Source: Actinomycetes bacterium (lineage in GTDB: Bacteria; Actinomycetota; Acidimicrobiia; Acidimicrobiales; Ilumatobacteraceae). From it: a DNA stretch of 64,000 nt. The position numbers and the translations under genes are program-made. The stretch spans positions 124,001 through 188,000 of the forward strand of contig JAIOPC010000014.1 in assembly GCA_021414085.1 (NCBI GenBank). The letters are read 5' to 3'. Each line of letters begins with the position of its first letter. The stretch's first letter is position 1. This document shows, piece by piece, positions 56,999-64,000 of the stretch. The notes beneath the pieces are model-generated. The model saw only the letters and a program-made list of their open reading frames with translations. It searched no databases and was not told where the DNA came from.

Positions 56999-59086
56999 GT
57001 GATCCATCTGCGAGGGCGCGGCGCTGACTTGTTGATCGATGTGTCGCATGGTGCGCCCGTCATTGTGTACTGGGGCGCTGCGCTGGGTGATGTCGACGCC
57101 GATTCGGTACGCGCAGCGTTCGTGCGAGCAAGAGTGCCGGGCGGGTTGGACGTCATCGCGCCGATCAGTGTTGTACCCGAACACGGGTCGGGCTTTCCCG
57201 GTCGGCCGGGGCTGTCCGGTCATCGCCGCGGTGGCACAGCGTGGGCGCCGCGCTTTCAACCAGCGGGGGTTGATGAGGTGCCCGGCGGTGTTGTTGTTCA
57301 CGCGGTCGATGCAGTTGCCGAGTTGCGTTTGGCGGTCACGATCACGCTCGGCGACGTGCTCGCGGTCGACTGTTCGATCGCGAACGAAGGAAGCAATCGC
57401 TATCTACTCGCGGGCCTGCATCCGACCGTGCCGTTACCTGCACACGCGAGTGATCTGTTGACGTTCGATGGTCGCTGGTCGCGCGAGTTCCAACCCGTGC
57501 GACGAGAGTGGCGCAGTGGTGCGTGGTTGGCCGAGAACCGCAGTGGTCGCACCTCGCACGAACACCCACCGTTGCTGTTCGCGGGTGAGGCTGGTTTCGG
57601 TGAGTGGCAGGGTGAAGTGTGGGGCGTGCATGTTGCGTGGAGTGGCAACCACACGATGTACGCCGAATGTTTGCCCGACGGCCGGCGCTATGTGCAGGCC
57701 GGCGAGTTGCTGCACCCGGGCGAGTGTTGCGTGGAGCCTGGCGAGACTTACGTCGCGCCGACCTTGCTGGGCGTGTACTCCTCAAACGGATTGACGGCGG
57801 CAAGCCACGGGTTCCACCGCCATGCGCGAGCACTTGCCGCGCATCCCGCGTCGCCGCGCCCCGTGCTCTTGAACACGTGGGAGGCGGTGTACTTCGATCA
57901 CGACACCGAGCAACTCAAGGAACTCGCGACAGCGGCCGCTGCCGTAGGCATCGAGCGTTTCGTGCTCGACGACGGTTGGTTTGGCTCCCGGCGCGACACG
58001 ACGAGCGGGCTTGGCGACTGGACGGTCGCCCGCGATCTCTACCCGAATGGATTGGCGCCGCTGATTTCGCACGTGCGCTCGTTGGGCATGGAGTTCGGAA
58101 TCTGGGTCGAACCAGAGATGGTGAACCCAGACAGCGATACCTACCGCACGCATCCCGAGTGGGTGCTCGCAACCGATGGCTACGAGCCGGTCTTCGGGCG
58201 CCATCAACTGGTGCTCGATCTGGCGCGGCCCGACGCGTTCGCGCACGTGCTGAGTGCGCTCGATTCCTTGTTGAGCAATCACGACATTGCGTACGTGAAG
58301 TGGGACATGAACCGCAGCCATGTGCAGGGCAGTGGTGCCGACGGCGCGGCGGGAACGAGCGCCCAGACTCACGCGGTGTACCGGTTGATCGACGCGCTGC
58401 GCTCGCGCCACCCTGCGGTGGAGATCGAAAGCTGCGCCGGCGGCGGTGGTCGCATCGACCTGGAGATCTTGCGCCGGGTGGAACGGGTGTGGACCAGCGA
58501 TTGCAACGACGCGTTGGAGCGTCAGACGATTCAACGCGGTACCTCGATGTTGCTGCCCTACGAAGTGATGGGCGCGCACATCGGTCCGACGCGTTCGCAC
58601 ACGACCGGCCGCATGCACTCACTCGCGTTTCGCGGACTGACCGCAATGTTCGGGCACCTTGGTGTGGAGTGGAACGTGCTCACACTCGCCGACGAAGAGC
58701 GGGCGCAGCTGACCGAGATGATCGCACTGCACAAACGGTTCCGTCCGCTGCTGCACGGCGGCGACTCGGTGCGCTTCGATCCGGTCTGGAACGGCCAAAC
58801 CGCTGCGAGCCAGGCGTACGGCGTCTACTCTGCCGATCGGCGCGAGGCACTCGTCGCCCACGTGCAACTGACGACCGGGATGGGTCTGCTGCCTCCGCCG
58901 CTACGGCTACCCGGCCTGCTCCCCGATGTCCTGTACACCATCACCCATGTGCCGTTGCCCGGATCGCGAATCGAATGGTCCGCAAGTGGGCTTCAGCTGA
59001 CGGGTGCCCAGCTCGCGGGCCACGGCCTGCAGCTTCCGCGCCAGCATCCCGAGTCGGGAATGCTGCTGCACGTGCTTGCCGTGTAG
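56999..59086 (+). CDS. Alpha-galactosidase, glycoside hydrolase family 36
   Basis: 695 aa. N-terminal beta-sandwich, then the TIM barrel: FVLDDGWFGSRRDTTSGLGDW, FGIWVEPEMVNPDSD, nucleophile Asp in YVKWDMNRSH, substrate loop ESCAGGGGRIDLEILRRVER, acid/base Asp in WTSDCNDALERQ, and LPYEVMGAHIGPTRSHTTGR. No signal peptide, so it acts on oligosaccharides (raffinose, melibiose) imported into the cytosol. Galactose released here feeds GalT next door. Ends 12 bp before the convergent NTPase gene. Confidence 0.94.
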   Translation: MIHLRGRGADLLIDVSHGAPVIVYWGAALGDVDADSVRAAFVRARVPGGLDVIAPISVVPEHGSGFPGRPGLSGHRRGGTAWAPRFQPAGVDEVPGGVVVHAVDAVAELRLAVTITLGDVLAVDCSIANEGSNRYLLAGLHPTVPLPAHASDLLTFDGRWSREFQPVRREWRSGAWLAENRSGRTSHEHPPLLFAGEAGFGEWQGEVWGVHVAWSGNHTMYAECLPDGRRYVQAGELLHPGECCVEPGETYVAPTLLGVYSSNGLTAASHGFHRHARALAAHPASPRPVLLNTWEAVYFDHDTEQLKELATAAAAVGIERFVLDDGWFGSRRDTTSGLGDWTVARDLYPNGLAPLISHVRSLGMEFGIWVEPEMVNPDSDTYRTHPEWVLATDGYEPVFGRHQLVLDLARPDAFAHVLSALDSLLSNHDIAYVKWDMNRSHVQGSGADGAAGTSAQTHAVYRLIDALRSRHPAVEIESCAGGGGRIDLEILRRVERVWTSDCNDALERQTIQRGTSMLLPYEVMGAHIGPTRSHTTGRMHSLAFRGLTAMFGHLGVEWNVLTLADEERAQLTEMIALHKRFRPLLHGGDSVRFDPVWNGQTAASQAYGVYSADRREALVAHVQLTTGMGLLPPPLRLPGLLPDVLYTITHVPLPGSRIEWSASGLQLTGAQLAGHGLQLPRQHPESGMLLHVLAV

Positions 59087-59098
59087 GTAACGGTTGGC

Positions 59099-60064
59099 CT
59101 ACTTGCCCAACCGGTGGAGTTCTTCATGAACCGCCGCGGCATCGTCCTCGCGACCGAGTTCACCCAACAGGTTCGACAGGTTGTTCAACGATGTGGCGAG
59201 GTTGGGAAGGTAGGCGGCGGGGTTCGCTTCCGCCAACCGCCGACGGATGGTGGTGGCTTCTTGGATGGCGACGAGCCCCTCCTCGCGACGACCGAGTTCA
59301 CCCAACAGGTTCGACAGGTTGTTCAACGATGTGGCGAGGTCGGCGAGGTGAGCGGCGGGGTTCGCTTCCGCCAACTGCCGATGAATGGTAGTGGCTTCTT
59401 CGACAGCGACGAGCCCTTCCACGCGACGACCGAGCTCACCCAGACGGACCGACAGGTTGTTCAACGATGTGGCGAGGTCGGCGAGGTGGGCGGCGGGGTT
59501 CGCTTCCGCCAACCGCCGACGGATGGTCGTGGCTTCTTCGATGGCGACGAGCCCTTCCTCGCGACGACCGAGTGCACCCAACAGGTTCGACAGGTTGTTC
59601 AACGATGCGGCGAGGTTGGGAAGGTAGGCGGCGGGTTTCGCTTCCGCCAACCGCCGATAAATGCTGGTGGCGTCCTCGATGGCGACGAGCCCCTCCTCGC
59701 GACGACCGAGCTCACCCAACCGGACCGACAGGTTGTTCAACGACGAAGCGAGGTCGGGAAGGTGAGCGGCGGGGTTCGCTTCCGCCAACCGCCGACGGAT
59801 GCTGGTGGCTTCTTCGATGGCGACGAGCCCCTCCTCGCGACGACCGAGCCCGCCCAAATCAACGGACAGGTTGTTCAATGACATGGCGAGGTCGGGAAGG
59901 TGGGCGGCGGGGTTCGCTTCCGCCAACCGCCGACGGATGCTGGTGGCTTCTTGGATGGCGACGAGCCCCTCCTCGCGACGACCGAGCTCACCCAACCGGA
60001 CCGACAGGTTGTTCAACGATGTGGCGAGGTTGGGGAGGTATGCGGCAGGGTTCGCTTCCGCCAA
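59099..60064 (-). repeat. Seven tandem 138 bp (46-codon) units in the NTPase gene
   Basis: Units start at 60064, 59926, 59788, 59650, 59512, 59374 and 59236 (minus strand). Each starts LAEANPAA(Y/H)LP(N/D)LA and continues SLNNLS and LGELGRREEGLVAI; only the last degenerates (ends LHRLGK and the stop). Identity is high at the DNA level, e.g. GTTGTTCAACGA recurs every 138 bp. 46 residues is longer than the common 34 and 42 residue TPR units. Confidence 0.93.
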
Positions 60065-61960
60065 TTCACGCAGGGTCGCAGCGATGCGTTCCGAGATAGC
60101 GAGGTGCAACGGTCCAATGAGCAGGTTTGGGCTTCGGGGCAGCGAGTCGCTGCAGCGCATCAGAACGTCTAGGTCGGCTGCGGCAAATTGCGCGACCGCT
60201 CCCAGAAGTGGGCCGAGATGCTGTCCGGCCAGTACCGACTGCTGTGTCGCTGAGTCGGCGTCGGATACGGCGAGCGCAACGAGCCGCTCAAAATTCTCAT
60301 TGAGGACTGCTCCGAACTTTGTGGCGAAGGCTTCGCGCTCAAGAGCAGCGCGTGCCAGCAGGCGTAGTGGTCGCTGCAGCGCGGAGGATCGCCTGGTAGA
60401 TATCGCCGCGGCCAGGACCGATGGCTGATCAGCGAGTGCGGTTGCTACGAGGTACTCACCAACTCGGTCCGGTTCGATTGCATTCCAGTAGTGCGATCCA
60501 CGCGGGTACAAGCGGTTCGCATATCGCGCTACGAGGTGCCGGCGCTCGGAGTCGACTTCGGCGAACTCCGGAATCGACGAGACCAATGACGCACCTTCCG
60601 GCTCGCCTTCTGGATCGGCGAGAGTCAGAAGTGCTGCGATGTTCCGACGCGAGGAACGGTCTAAGTTGAGTCCTTCTCTTTCACTGTGGCCCTCCCAATA
60701 GCGGTCCTCATGTTGCAGCAACGCGTCGAACAGGTCGTCCTGGTACGCGATATCGCGAGAGTTGCCGGCGACGGCAAGGTAGGCAGCGATCAGGACATTC
60801 AATGGCAGTTCGTAAAGTGTGCTCGTGATGTCGGCGAGGACTTCACCGCCCGACGACTGGGTGTCCAGTTCTAGGTGGAAGGCCTGCGTCGCGACGGCAA
60901 AGATTCGCGCTCGGTCGTACTGATCGAGCGGTGCCTCAGCCAGCTCAATCTTTGCCGCCGAGTCTGCGATCGACTTCAGTTCGGCACCGTTTGAGTGGAA
61001 GTGTGAACGCACTCCGCCGCGGGCCGCCCCAGCCGTCGCCCTCACCAGCAGTAGCACCCGAACACGGCTCGCGCCGCCCGCGGAAGCTTGCAGCGGTGGC
61101 AGCAGCACAGAGAGTTGGCTGGCCCGCACCTCCGCGTAGTCAACCACGATCAGGCGAGGGCCTCTGTAGTTGACGAGATTTTCGGCGAGGATCTCGCCAT
61201 CGGGCAGGAATCCGTTCGCCCACCCCTCGTCGTTGAGACGCTTACATAACTCCACCGCGAGGTGTGTCTTGCCAGTGCCACCCGGACCGTCGATGATGAC
61301 GGTCGCGAACACCTCTTCGGTGTCACACCAGTCGAGCAGTGCTTCCAACTCGAAGTGGCGGGCGGCAAAGGGAACCACACCACCACGGCTGACGATCAAC
61401 TCGGTTGGGGAGGCGTACATTCCCGGTGGGACGATCGGTGGCAGGAGGGGAAGCTGTTGGCTGGCCGTCGCAGTCAGTCGGATACGAAGGCGCGTTACTT
61501 CGGCAGCCAGCCCCTCGAACGCTGTTGTTAACGAGTCGAACTGACGTTCTTGGCGCAGCTGGTTCCGTTGTCCGTCGGGCAGCACTTGCCACAGAAGGGC
61601 GTTGTACAGGAACTCTGCAGCAGCGAGGGAAGCTTGCGCTGACAACTGCTCCGGCACAATTGTTGTCGTGGCCCAACAGCTGGCCAGCGTCGGGTGTAGC
61701 ACGGTCAGGTGCTTTTCATCCGCCGAGAGAAGCGCCTCGCGGACTTCGGCGCGGTTGATCCACGCCCGCAACCGTCGACCGTTGAAGGCGCCCCCTCCGG
61801 CAGGGAGTAGCGAGAGGTCATTGAGGTGATTGCTCAACTGGTTGCACAGCGCAGTGATCCCCTGCGAATCGTCGAGTAGTTTCTTCACTCGACGGCCGAC
61901 TTCCTTGGCGGTAAGGGTGGCGAGGCCCTTTGTGATGCCGCCCGAGATTGGGTCAACCAT
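59099..61960 (-). CDS. P-loop NTPase with C-terminal TPR-like repeats (STAND/NACHT-like)
   Basis: 953 aa. Residues 1-175 are a helical N-terminal domain (AKEVGRRVKKLLDDSQ ... CNQLSNHLNDL) resembling the helical domain before NACHT modules. Then Walker A GPGGTGKT at 225-232 (DGPGGTGKTHLAVELCKRL), Walker B PRLIVVDYAEV with Asp274, and a helical region to about 630. Seven 46-residue TPR-like units fill the rest to the stop. STAND NTPases are signalling switches that oligomerise on ligand binding; the TPR array is the likely sensor. No obvious effector domain, so one may be supplied by the divergent operon at 62007. GGAG lies eight bases before ATG. Confidence 0.87.
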   Translation of the reverse strand: MVDPISGGITKGLATLTAKEVGRRVKKLLDDSQGITALCNQLSNHLNDLSLLPAGGGAFNGRRLRAWINRAEVREALLSADEKHLTVLHPTLASCWATTTIVPEQLSAQASLAAAEFLYNALLWQVLPDGQRNQLRQERQFDSLTTAFEGLAAEVTRLRIRLTATASQQLPLLPPIVPPGMYASPTELIVSRGGVVPFAARHFELEALLDWCDTEEVFATVIIDGPGGTGKTHLAVELCKRLNDEGWANGFLPDGEILAENLVNYRGPRLIVVDYAEVRASQLSVLLPPLQASAGGASRVRVLLLVRATAGAARGGVRSHFHSNGAELKSIADSAAKIELAEAPLDQYDRARIFAVATQAFHLELDTQSSGGEVLADITSTLYELPLNVLIAAYLAVAGNSRDIAYQDDLFDALLQHEDRYWEGHSEREGLNLDRSSRRNIAALLTLADPEGEPEGASLVSSIPEFAEVDSERRHLVARYANRLYPRGSHYWNAIEPDRVGEYLVATALADQPSVLAAAISTRRSSALQRPLRLLARAALEREAFATKFGAVLNENFERLVALAVSDADSATQQSVLAGQHLGPLLGAVAQFAAADLDVLMRCSDSLPRSPNLLIGPLHLAISERIAATLRELAEANPAAYLPNLATSLNNLSVRLGELGRREEGLVAIQEATSIRRRLAEANPAAHLPDLAMSLNNLSVDLGGLGRREEGLVAIEEATSIRRRLAEANPAAHLPDLASSLNNLSVRLGELGRREEGLVAIEDATSIYRRLAEAKPAAYLPNLAASLNNLSNLLGALGRREEGLVAIEEATTIRRRLAEANPAAHLADLATSLNNLSVRLGELGRRVEGLVAVEEATTIHRQLAEANPAAHLADLATSLNNLSNLLGELGRREEGLVAIQEATTIRRRLAEANPAAYLPNLATSLNNLSNLLGELGREDDAAAVHEELHRLGK

Positions 61961-62006
61961 CGCCGAATCTCCACCTGCTCATGGTCGGACGCTAGCAACG
62001 GTAACT

Positions 62007-62843
62007 ATGAGCGTGCTCACCACCGGTATGGTGCCTCGGATGCACGATCTCACCGGCACCGCCGGCGCCAACCACGACCAACGGGTCGGCGATGCATCGG
62101 CACTGATCGCGGCAGACCCAAGCCGTGCGCTGGCCGCATTCGAAACTCTCGTGGCCGCCTCGGTGATGACCACGAACGTGACCGCCGACAAGGTGCTCGC
62201 CTTCGATGACGCCAGCGAAATTCTTGACGCCCGCCGGATCGCGATCGCTGCCGAAGGTGGAGACACCGGCAGGGGATTGAGCAGGTTTGCTAAAGGCAGT
62301 TGGGCACCGCGCCGCGAAGCCTTCGAGGATCTCTGGACGGACGGGAGGTCAGCGGTCTATGGAGCGGTCAACATAGGCGGCCCAGGAGCTGGATTCGGTG
62401 ACTTCTGCCTCGTCATCGAGTCGCCGGACGTCGGCGCGACAGGCGTCGCGGTGTTTCCGGGCGACTCCGCGCAGCGCTATACCGACCCCGCTTCCGATGT
62501 GGATGAGGGCGCGGTGCTTGACGAAGCCACGGCGTGGGACGACCGCGCGGCGCTGGCTGTCGTCGAGCGCGCCGACGATGTCCAGTCGCGCCCTAGCTCC
62601 GAGTGGCCGACCGTTCTTTGTTCGCCCGACCGGTATCTGGAGACCGTTAGGTTGGGCGCCCTGCCGCTCTCAGCCATCGCGTCAGTGCGTCTTGCGTCCG
62701 ACGAACGGTCGGAGCTTCGAAGCCTGCGCTCGTTGGTGGTTCGTGGTCAAACGGTAAGTCCGACCGACCGACGTCGGGCGGCGGCTTACGCCGCTCTCTA
62801 TCGGTGGCGGCGTAGCCTTGGTGTTGCTATTGAGACGGTGTAG
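62007..62843 (+). CDS. Unknown protein, first gene of the KGGTGRT ATPase operon (possible effector)
   Basis: 278 aa from ATG 62007, 46 bp from the divergent NTPase start. I do not recognise a family with confidence. Two features stand out: RSAVYGAVNIGGPGAG ... FGDFCLVIESPD ... VAVFPGDSAQRY. That order (YGAxN, FG-x-LVI, PGDS) faintly resembles DUF3626/ADP-ribosyltransferase-like proteins; this is a weak, motif-level guess. A predicted helical N-terminus (RALAAFETLVAASVMTTNV) precedes it. The next gene follows after 9 bp. Function: unknown, possibly the effector of the system. Confidence 0.6.
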   Translation: MSVLTTGMVPRMHDLTGTAGANHDQRVGDASALIAADPSRALAAFETLVAASVMTTNVTADKVLAFDDASEILDARRIAIAAEGGDTGRGLSRFAKGSWAPRREAFEDLWTDGRSAVYGAVNIGGPGAGFGDFCLVIESPDVGATGVAVFPGDSAQRYTDPASDVDEGAVLDEATAWDDRAALAVVERADDVQSRPSSEWPTVLCSPDRYLETVRLGALPLSAIASVRLASDERSELRSLRSLVVRGQTVSPTDRRRAAAYAALYRWRRSLGVAIETV

Positions 62844-62852
62844 GAGAAGCAG

Positions 62853-63356
62853 ATGGTTCAGCCAACCCTGGTTGCGATGTCGCCCGCTGGTGACATCCTT
62901 ATCACCAAAGTCATGGAGCGGTACTGGCTAAACCGGTCATTTGCGCGTGAGCCTCTGAACATTGAGGTGTCCGACGTCGCTCGGATTGCCAATCAGGCTG
63001 GCCTCGACGTTGTAAATCTCGAATTCGACTCGTGGGCGCAGCTGGAGGCTGCAGTCGACGAACGCGTTGAGCGGACGCCCTGCCCCGAAATCGACGCGTC
63101 GACTTGGGACGAAGATGAGATCGAGGATGCACTGGTGGAGGCCGATGAGCTCGTTGCTCGGGGTGATGCGGTCGGGGCTCGGGAGCTGCTGTGGTTCTTG
63201 TGCGATCTCCCGCAGGTTCTCGGCGACCGCCTGCTGCATAAGTCCATTGAGATTCGGTTAAGAAGGTTGGACAAAGCTGCACCCTTGTTTCAGTTTGCCA
63301 ACCCTCACAAACTTCCGGTTGAGCGAGCGTTAGAGCAGTTCCAACTGGCTGCGTGA
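62853..63356 (+). CDS. Unknown acidic protein of the KGGTGRT ATPase operon (possible adaptor or immunity protein)
   Basis: 167 aa from ATG 62853 with AGGAG (62842-62846) six bases upstream. No recognised domain. N-terminal part has strands (LVAMSPAGDILITKVM), followed by an acidic segment (DASTWDEDEIEDALVEADEL) and helices (GARELLWFLCDLPQVLGDRL). A small acidic partner directly after an unknown gene and before a regulatory ATPase is a common place for an immunity or adaptor protein. Overlaps the ATPase start by 4 bp (GTGA). Confidence 0.6.
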   Translation: MVQPTLVAMSPAGDILITKVMERYWLNRSFAREPLNIEVSDVARIANQAGLDVVNLEFDSWAQLEAAVDERVERTPCPEIDASTWDEDEIEDALVEADELVARGDAVGARELLWFLCDLPQVLGDRLLHKSIEIRLRRLDKAAPLFQFANPHKLPVERALEQFQLAA

Positions 63357-64000
63357 CAGTGCGGACGATCACGCTCTACTCGTACAAGGGCGGCACTGGT
63401 AGGACGTTGCTGGCCGCGAACCTGGCAGTATTCGCCGCACAGTTGGGTCGGCGCGTTGTCATCATCGACTTCGACCTTGAGGCTCCAGGACTGGGCTACA
63501 AACTTCCGGTCGCTCCAACTGACCGATGCGCTGGGTTGGTTGGCTGGCTGGGAGATGCCTTAGCGGCCGGGCAGGCACCTCCCGACTTGGATGGCTACTT
63601 GCTGTCTGTTGATGTCGGCCGGCGGCTTCATCCCGGCGGGTGGCTGCGATACATGCCCGCCGGTCGAGCTCCGTCGCTGAACTACTTCCAAGATCTTGAG
63701 CGGCTGCACTTTGACGCTCGCCTCAACGACGGTAGTGCGATCACGGCGTTGTTGGAGTTGCAGCGGCAGATCGAATCCGATCTCGGTGCCGAATTGTTAT
63801 TCATAGACGCACGGACCGGGATAACCGCATCGAACCGGGTGACCACACGGGTCCTTGCCGACGAGGTGGTCGTGCTGACACTGAACTCTGAGGAACAGCT
63901 TGGCGGAACGCGCAGTGTGCTGCGCAGCCTGCAACCGCTTCACTCGGTACGGACCGAGAATCCGATAAAGCTCCATGTTGTCGCATCGCGCATTGGGCCA
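63353..64000 (+). CDS. MinD/ParA-like KGGTGRT ATPase, cut off by the window end
   Basis: First 216 codons from GTG 63353; no stop in frame to 64000. LYSYKGGTGRT (deviant Walker A, residues 12-18 with Lys12), then RRVVIIDFDLEAPGLGYKL (switch-type Asp) and LLFIDARTGI (Walker B-like). KGGTGRT with LEAPGL is the signature of the ParA-like domains that head FxsT-type TPR proteins and other NTP-dependent conflict systems. It may continue into TPR or other domains past the window. Probably the regulatory switch for the two upstream gene products. Confidence 0.9.
   Translation, partial: MTVRTITLYSYKGGTGRTLLAANLAVFAAQLGRRVVIIDFDLEAPGLGYKLPVAPTDRCAGLVGWLGDALAAGQAPPDLDGYLLSVDVGRRLHPGGWLRYMPAGRAPSLNYFQDLERLHFDARLNDGSAITALLELQRQIESDLGAELLFIDARTGITASNRVTTRVLADEVVVLTLNSEEQLGGTRSVLRSLQPLHSVRTENPIKLHVVASRIGP

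Noticed and set aside
57619-59391. 590-codon open frame across the alpha-galactosidase and NTPase ends
   Set aside because: It overlaps two well-supported genes, is Arg-rich, and its last part merely reads the 138 bp repeats in another frame.
59099-60064. CRISPR or minisatellite interpretation of the 138 bp repeats
   Set aside because: No spacers between units and all lie in one open frame; they are coding TPR units.

Overview
GC-rich, gene-dense bacterial chromosome segment, most likely from an actinobacterium and probably the Acidimicrobiia (an inference). Supporting features are the many F420/LLM-type oxidoreductases, a mycothiol-type DinB protein, a wax ester synthase/DGAT, an ECF42-type sigma factor with its DGPF partner, DUF4389/DUF2231 membrane proteins, many GTG starts and many apparently leaderless genes. 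No rRNA, tRNA or CRISPR array was seen. Genes are packed in operons with 1-4 bp stop/start overlaps. Most convergent pairs end within 3-19 bp of each other or overlap.

Region 1 (1-15.9 kb, resuming at 19.9-23.9 and 26.5-29.3 kb) is an uptake and acyl-CoA catabolism district. It holds a one-piece LivH-LivM-LivG transporter, two paralogous substrate-binding lipoproteins, two AMP-forming CoA ligases, a double CaiB-type CoA-transferase, a paired acyl-CoA dehydrogenase, an SDR, a thioesterase, an FAH-family hydrolase, an amidohydrolase, two unusual metallo-beta-lactamase-fold paralogues and a TauD-type dioxygenase. Five promoters carry the same near-palindrome (around AGTRTACT), so they look like one regulon. 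Its regulator is not in the window. Region 1 is interrupted at 15.9-19.9 kb by a MoxR/DUF58/DUF4129 operon.

Region 2 (23.9-26.5 kb) is a small accessory island. It contains a DUF433/DUF5615 toxin-antitoxin pair and a lone AAA-type ATPase, and each of its three gaps carries a copy of the same hairpin repeat.

Region 3 (29.3-56 kb) is mixed housekeeping and accessory: BNR protein plus MoaD-like partner, secreted esterases, universal stress protein, phosphonomutase-like enzyme, wax ester synthase operon, a VapBC-like pair with a strong operator, ABC-F protein, M20 peptidase, class III aminotransferase, ECF42/DGPF module, giant indolepyruvate:ferredoxin oxidoreductase, M48 protease, TPR-HD-GYP protein, ferredoxin, Lgt and enoyl-CoA hydratase. 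Region 4 (56-59.1 kb) is a divergent galT / alpha-galactosidase pair around an elaborate nested palindrome.

Region 5 (59.1-64.0 kb, running off the end) is the best candidate for an undescribed system. A P-loop NTPase with seven near-identical 46-residue TPR-like repeats is divergent from an operon of two unknown proteins and a KGGTGRT-type ATPase. The layout recalls NTPase-TPR conflict (immune-like) systems, but this is inference.
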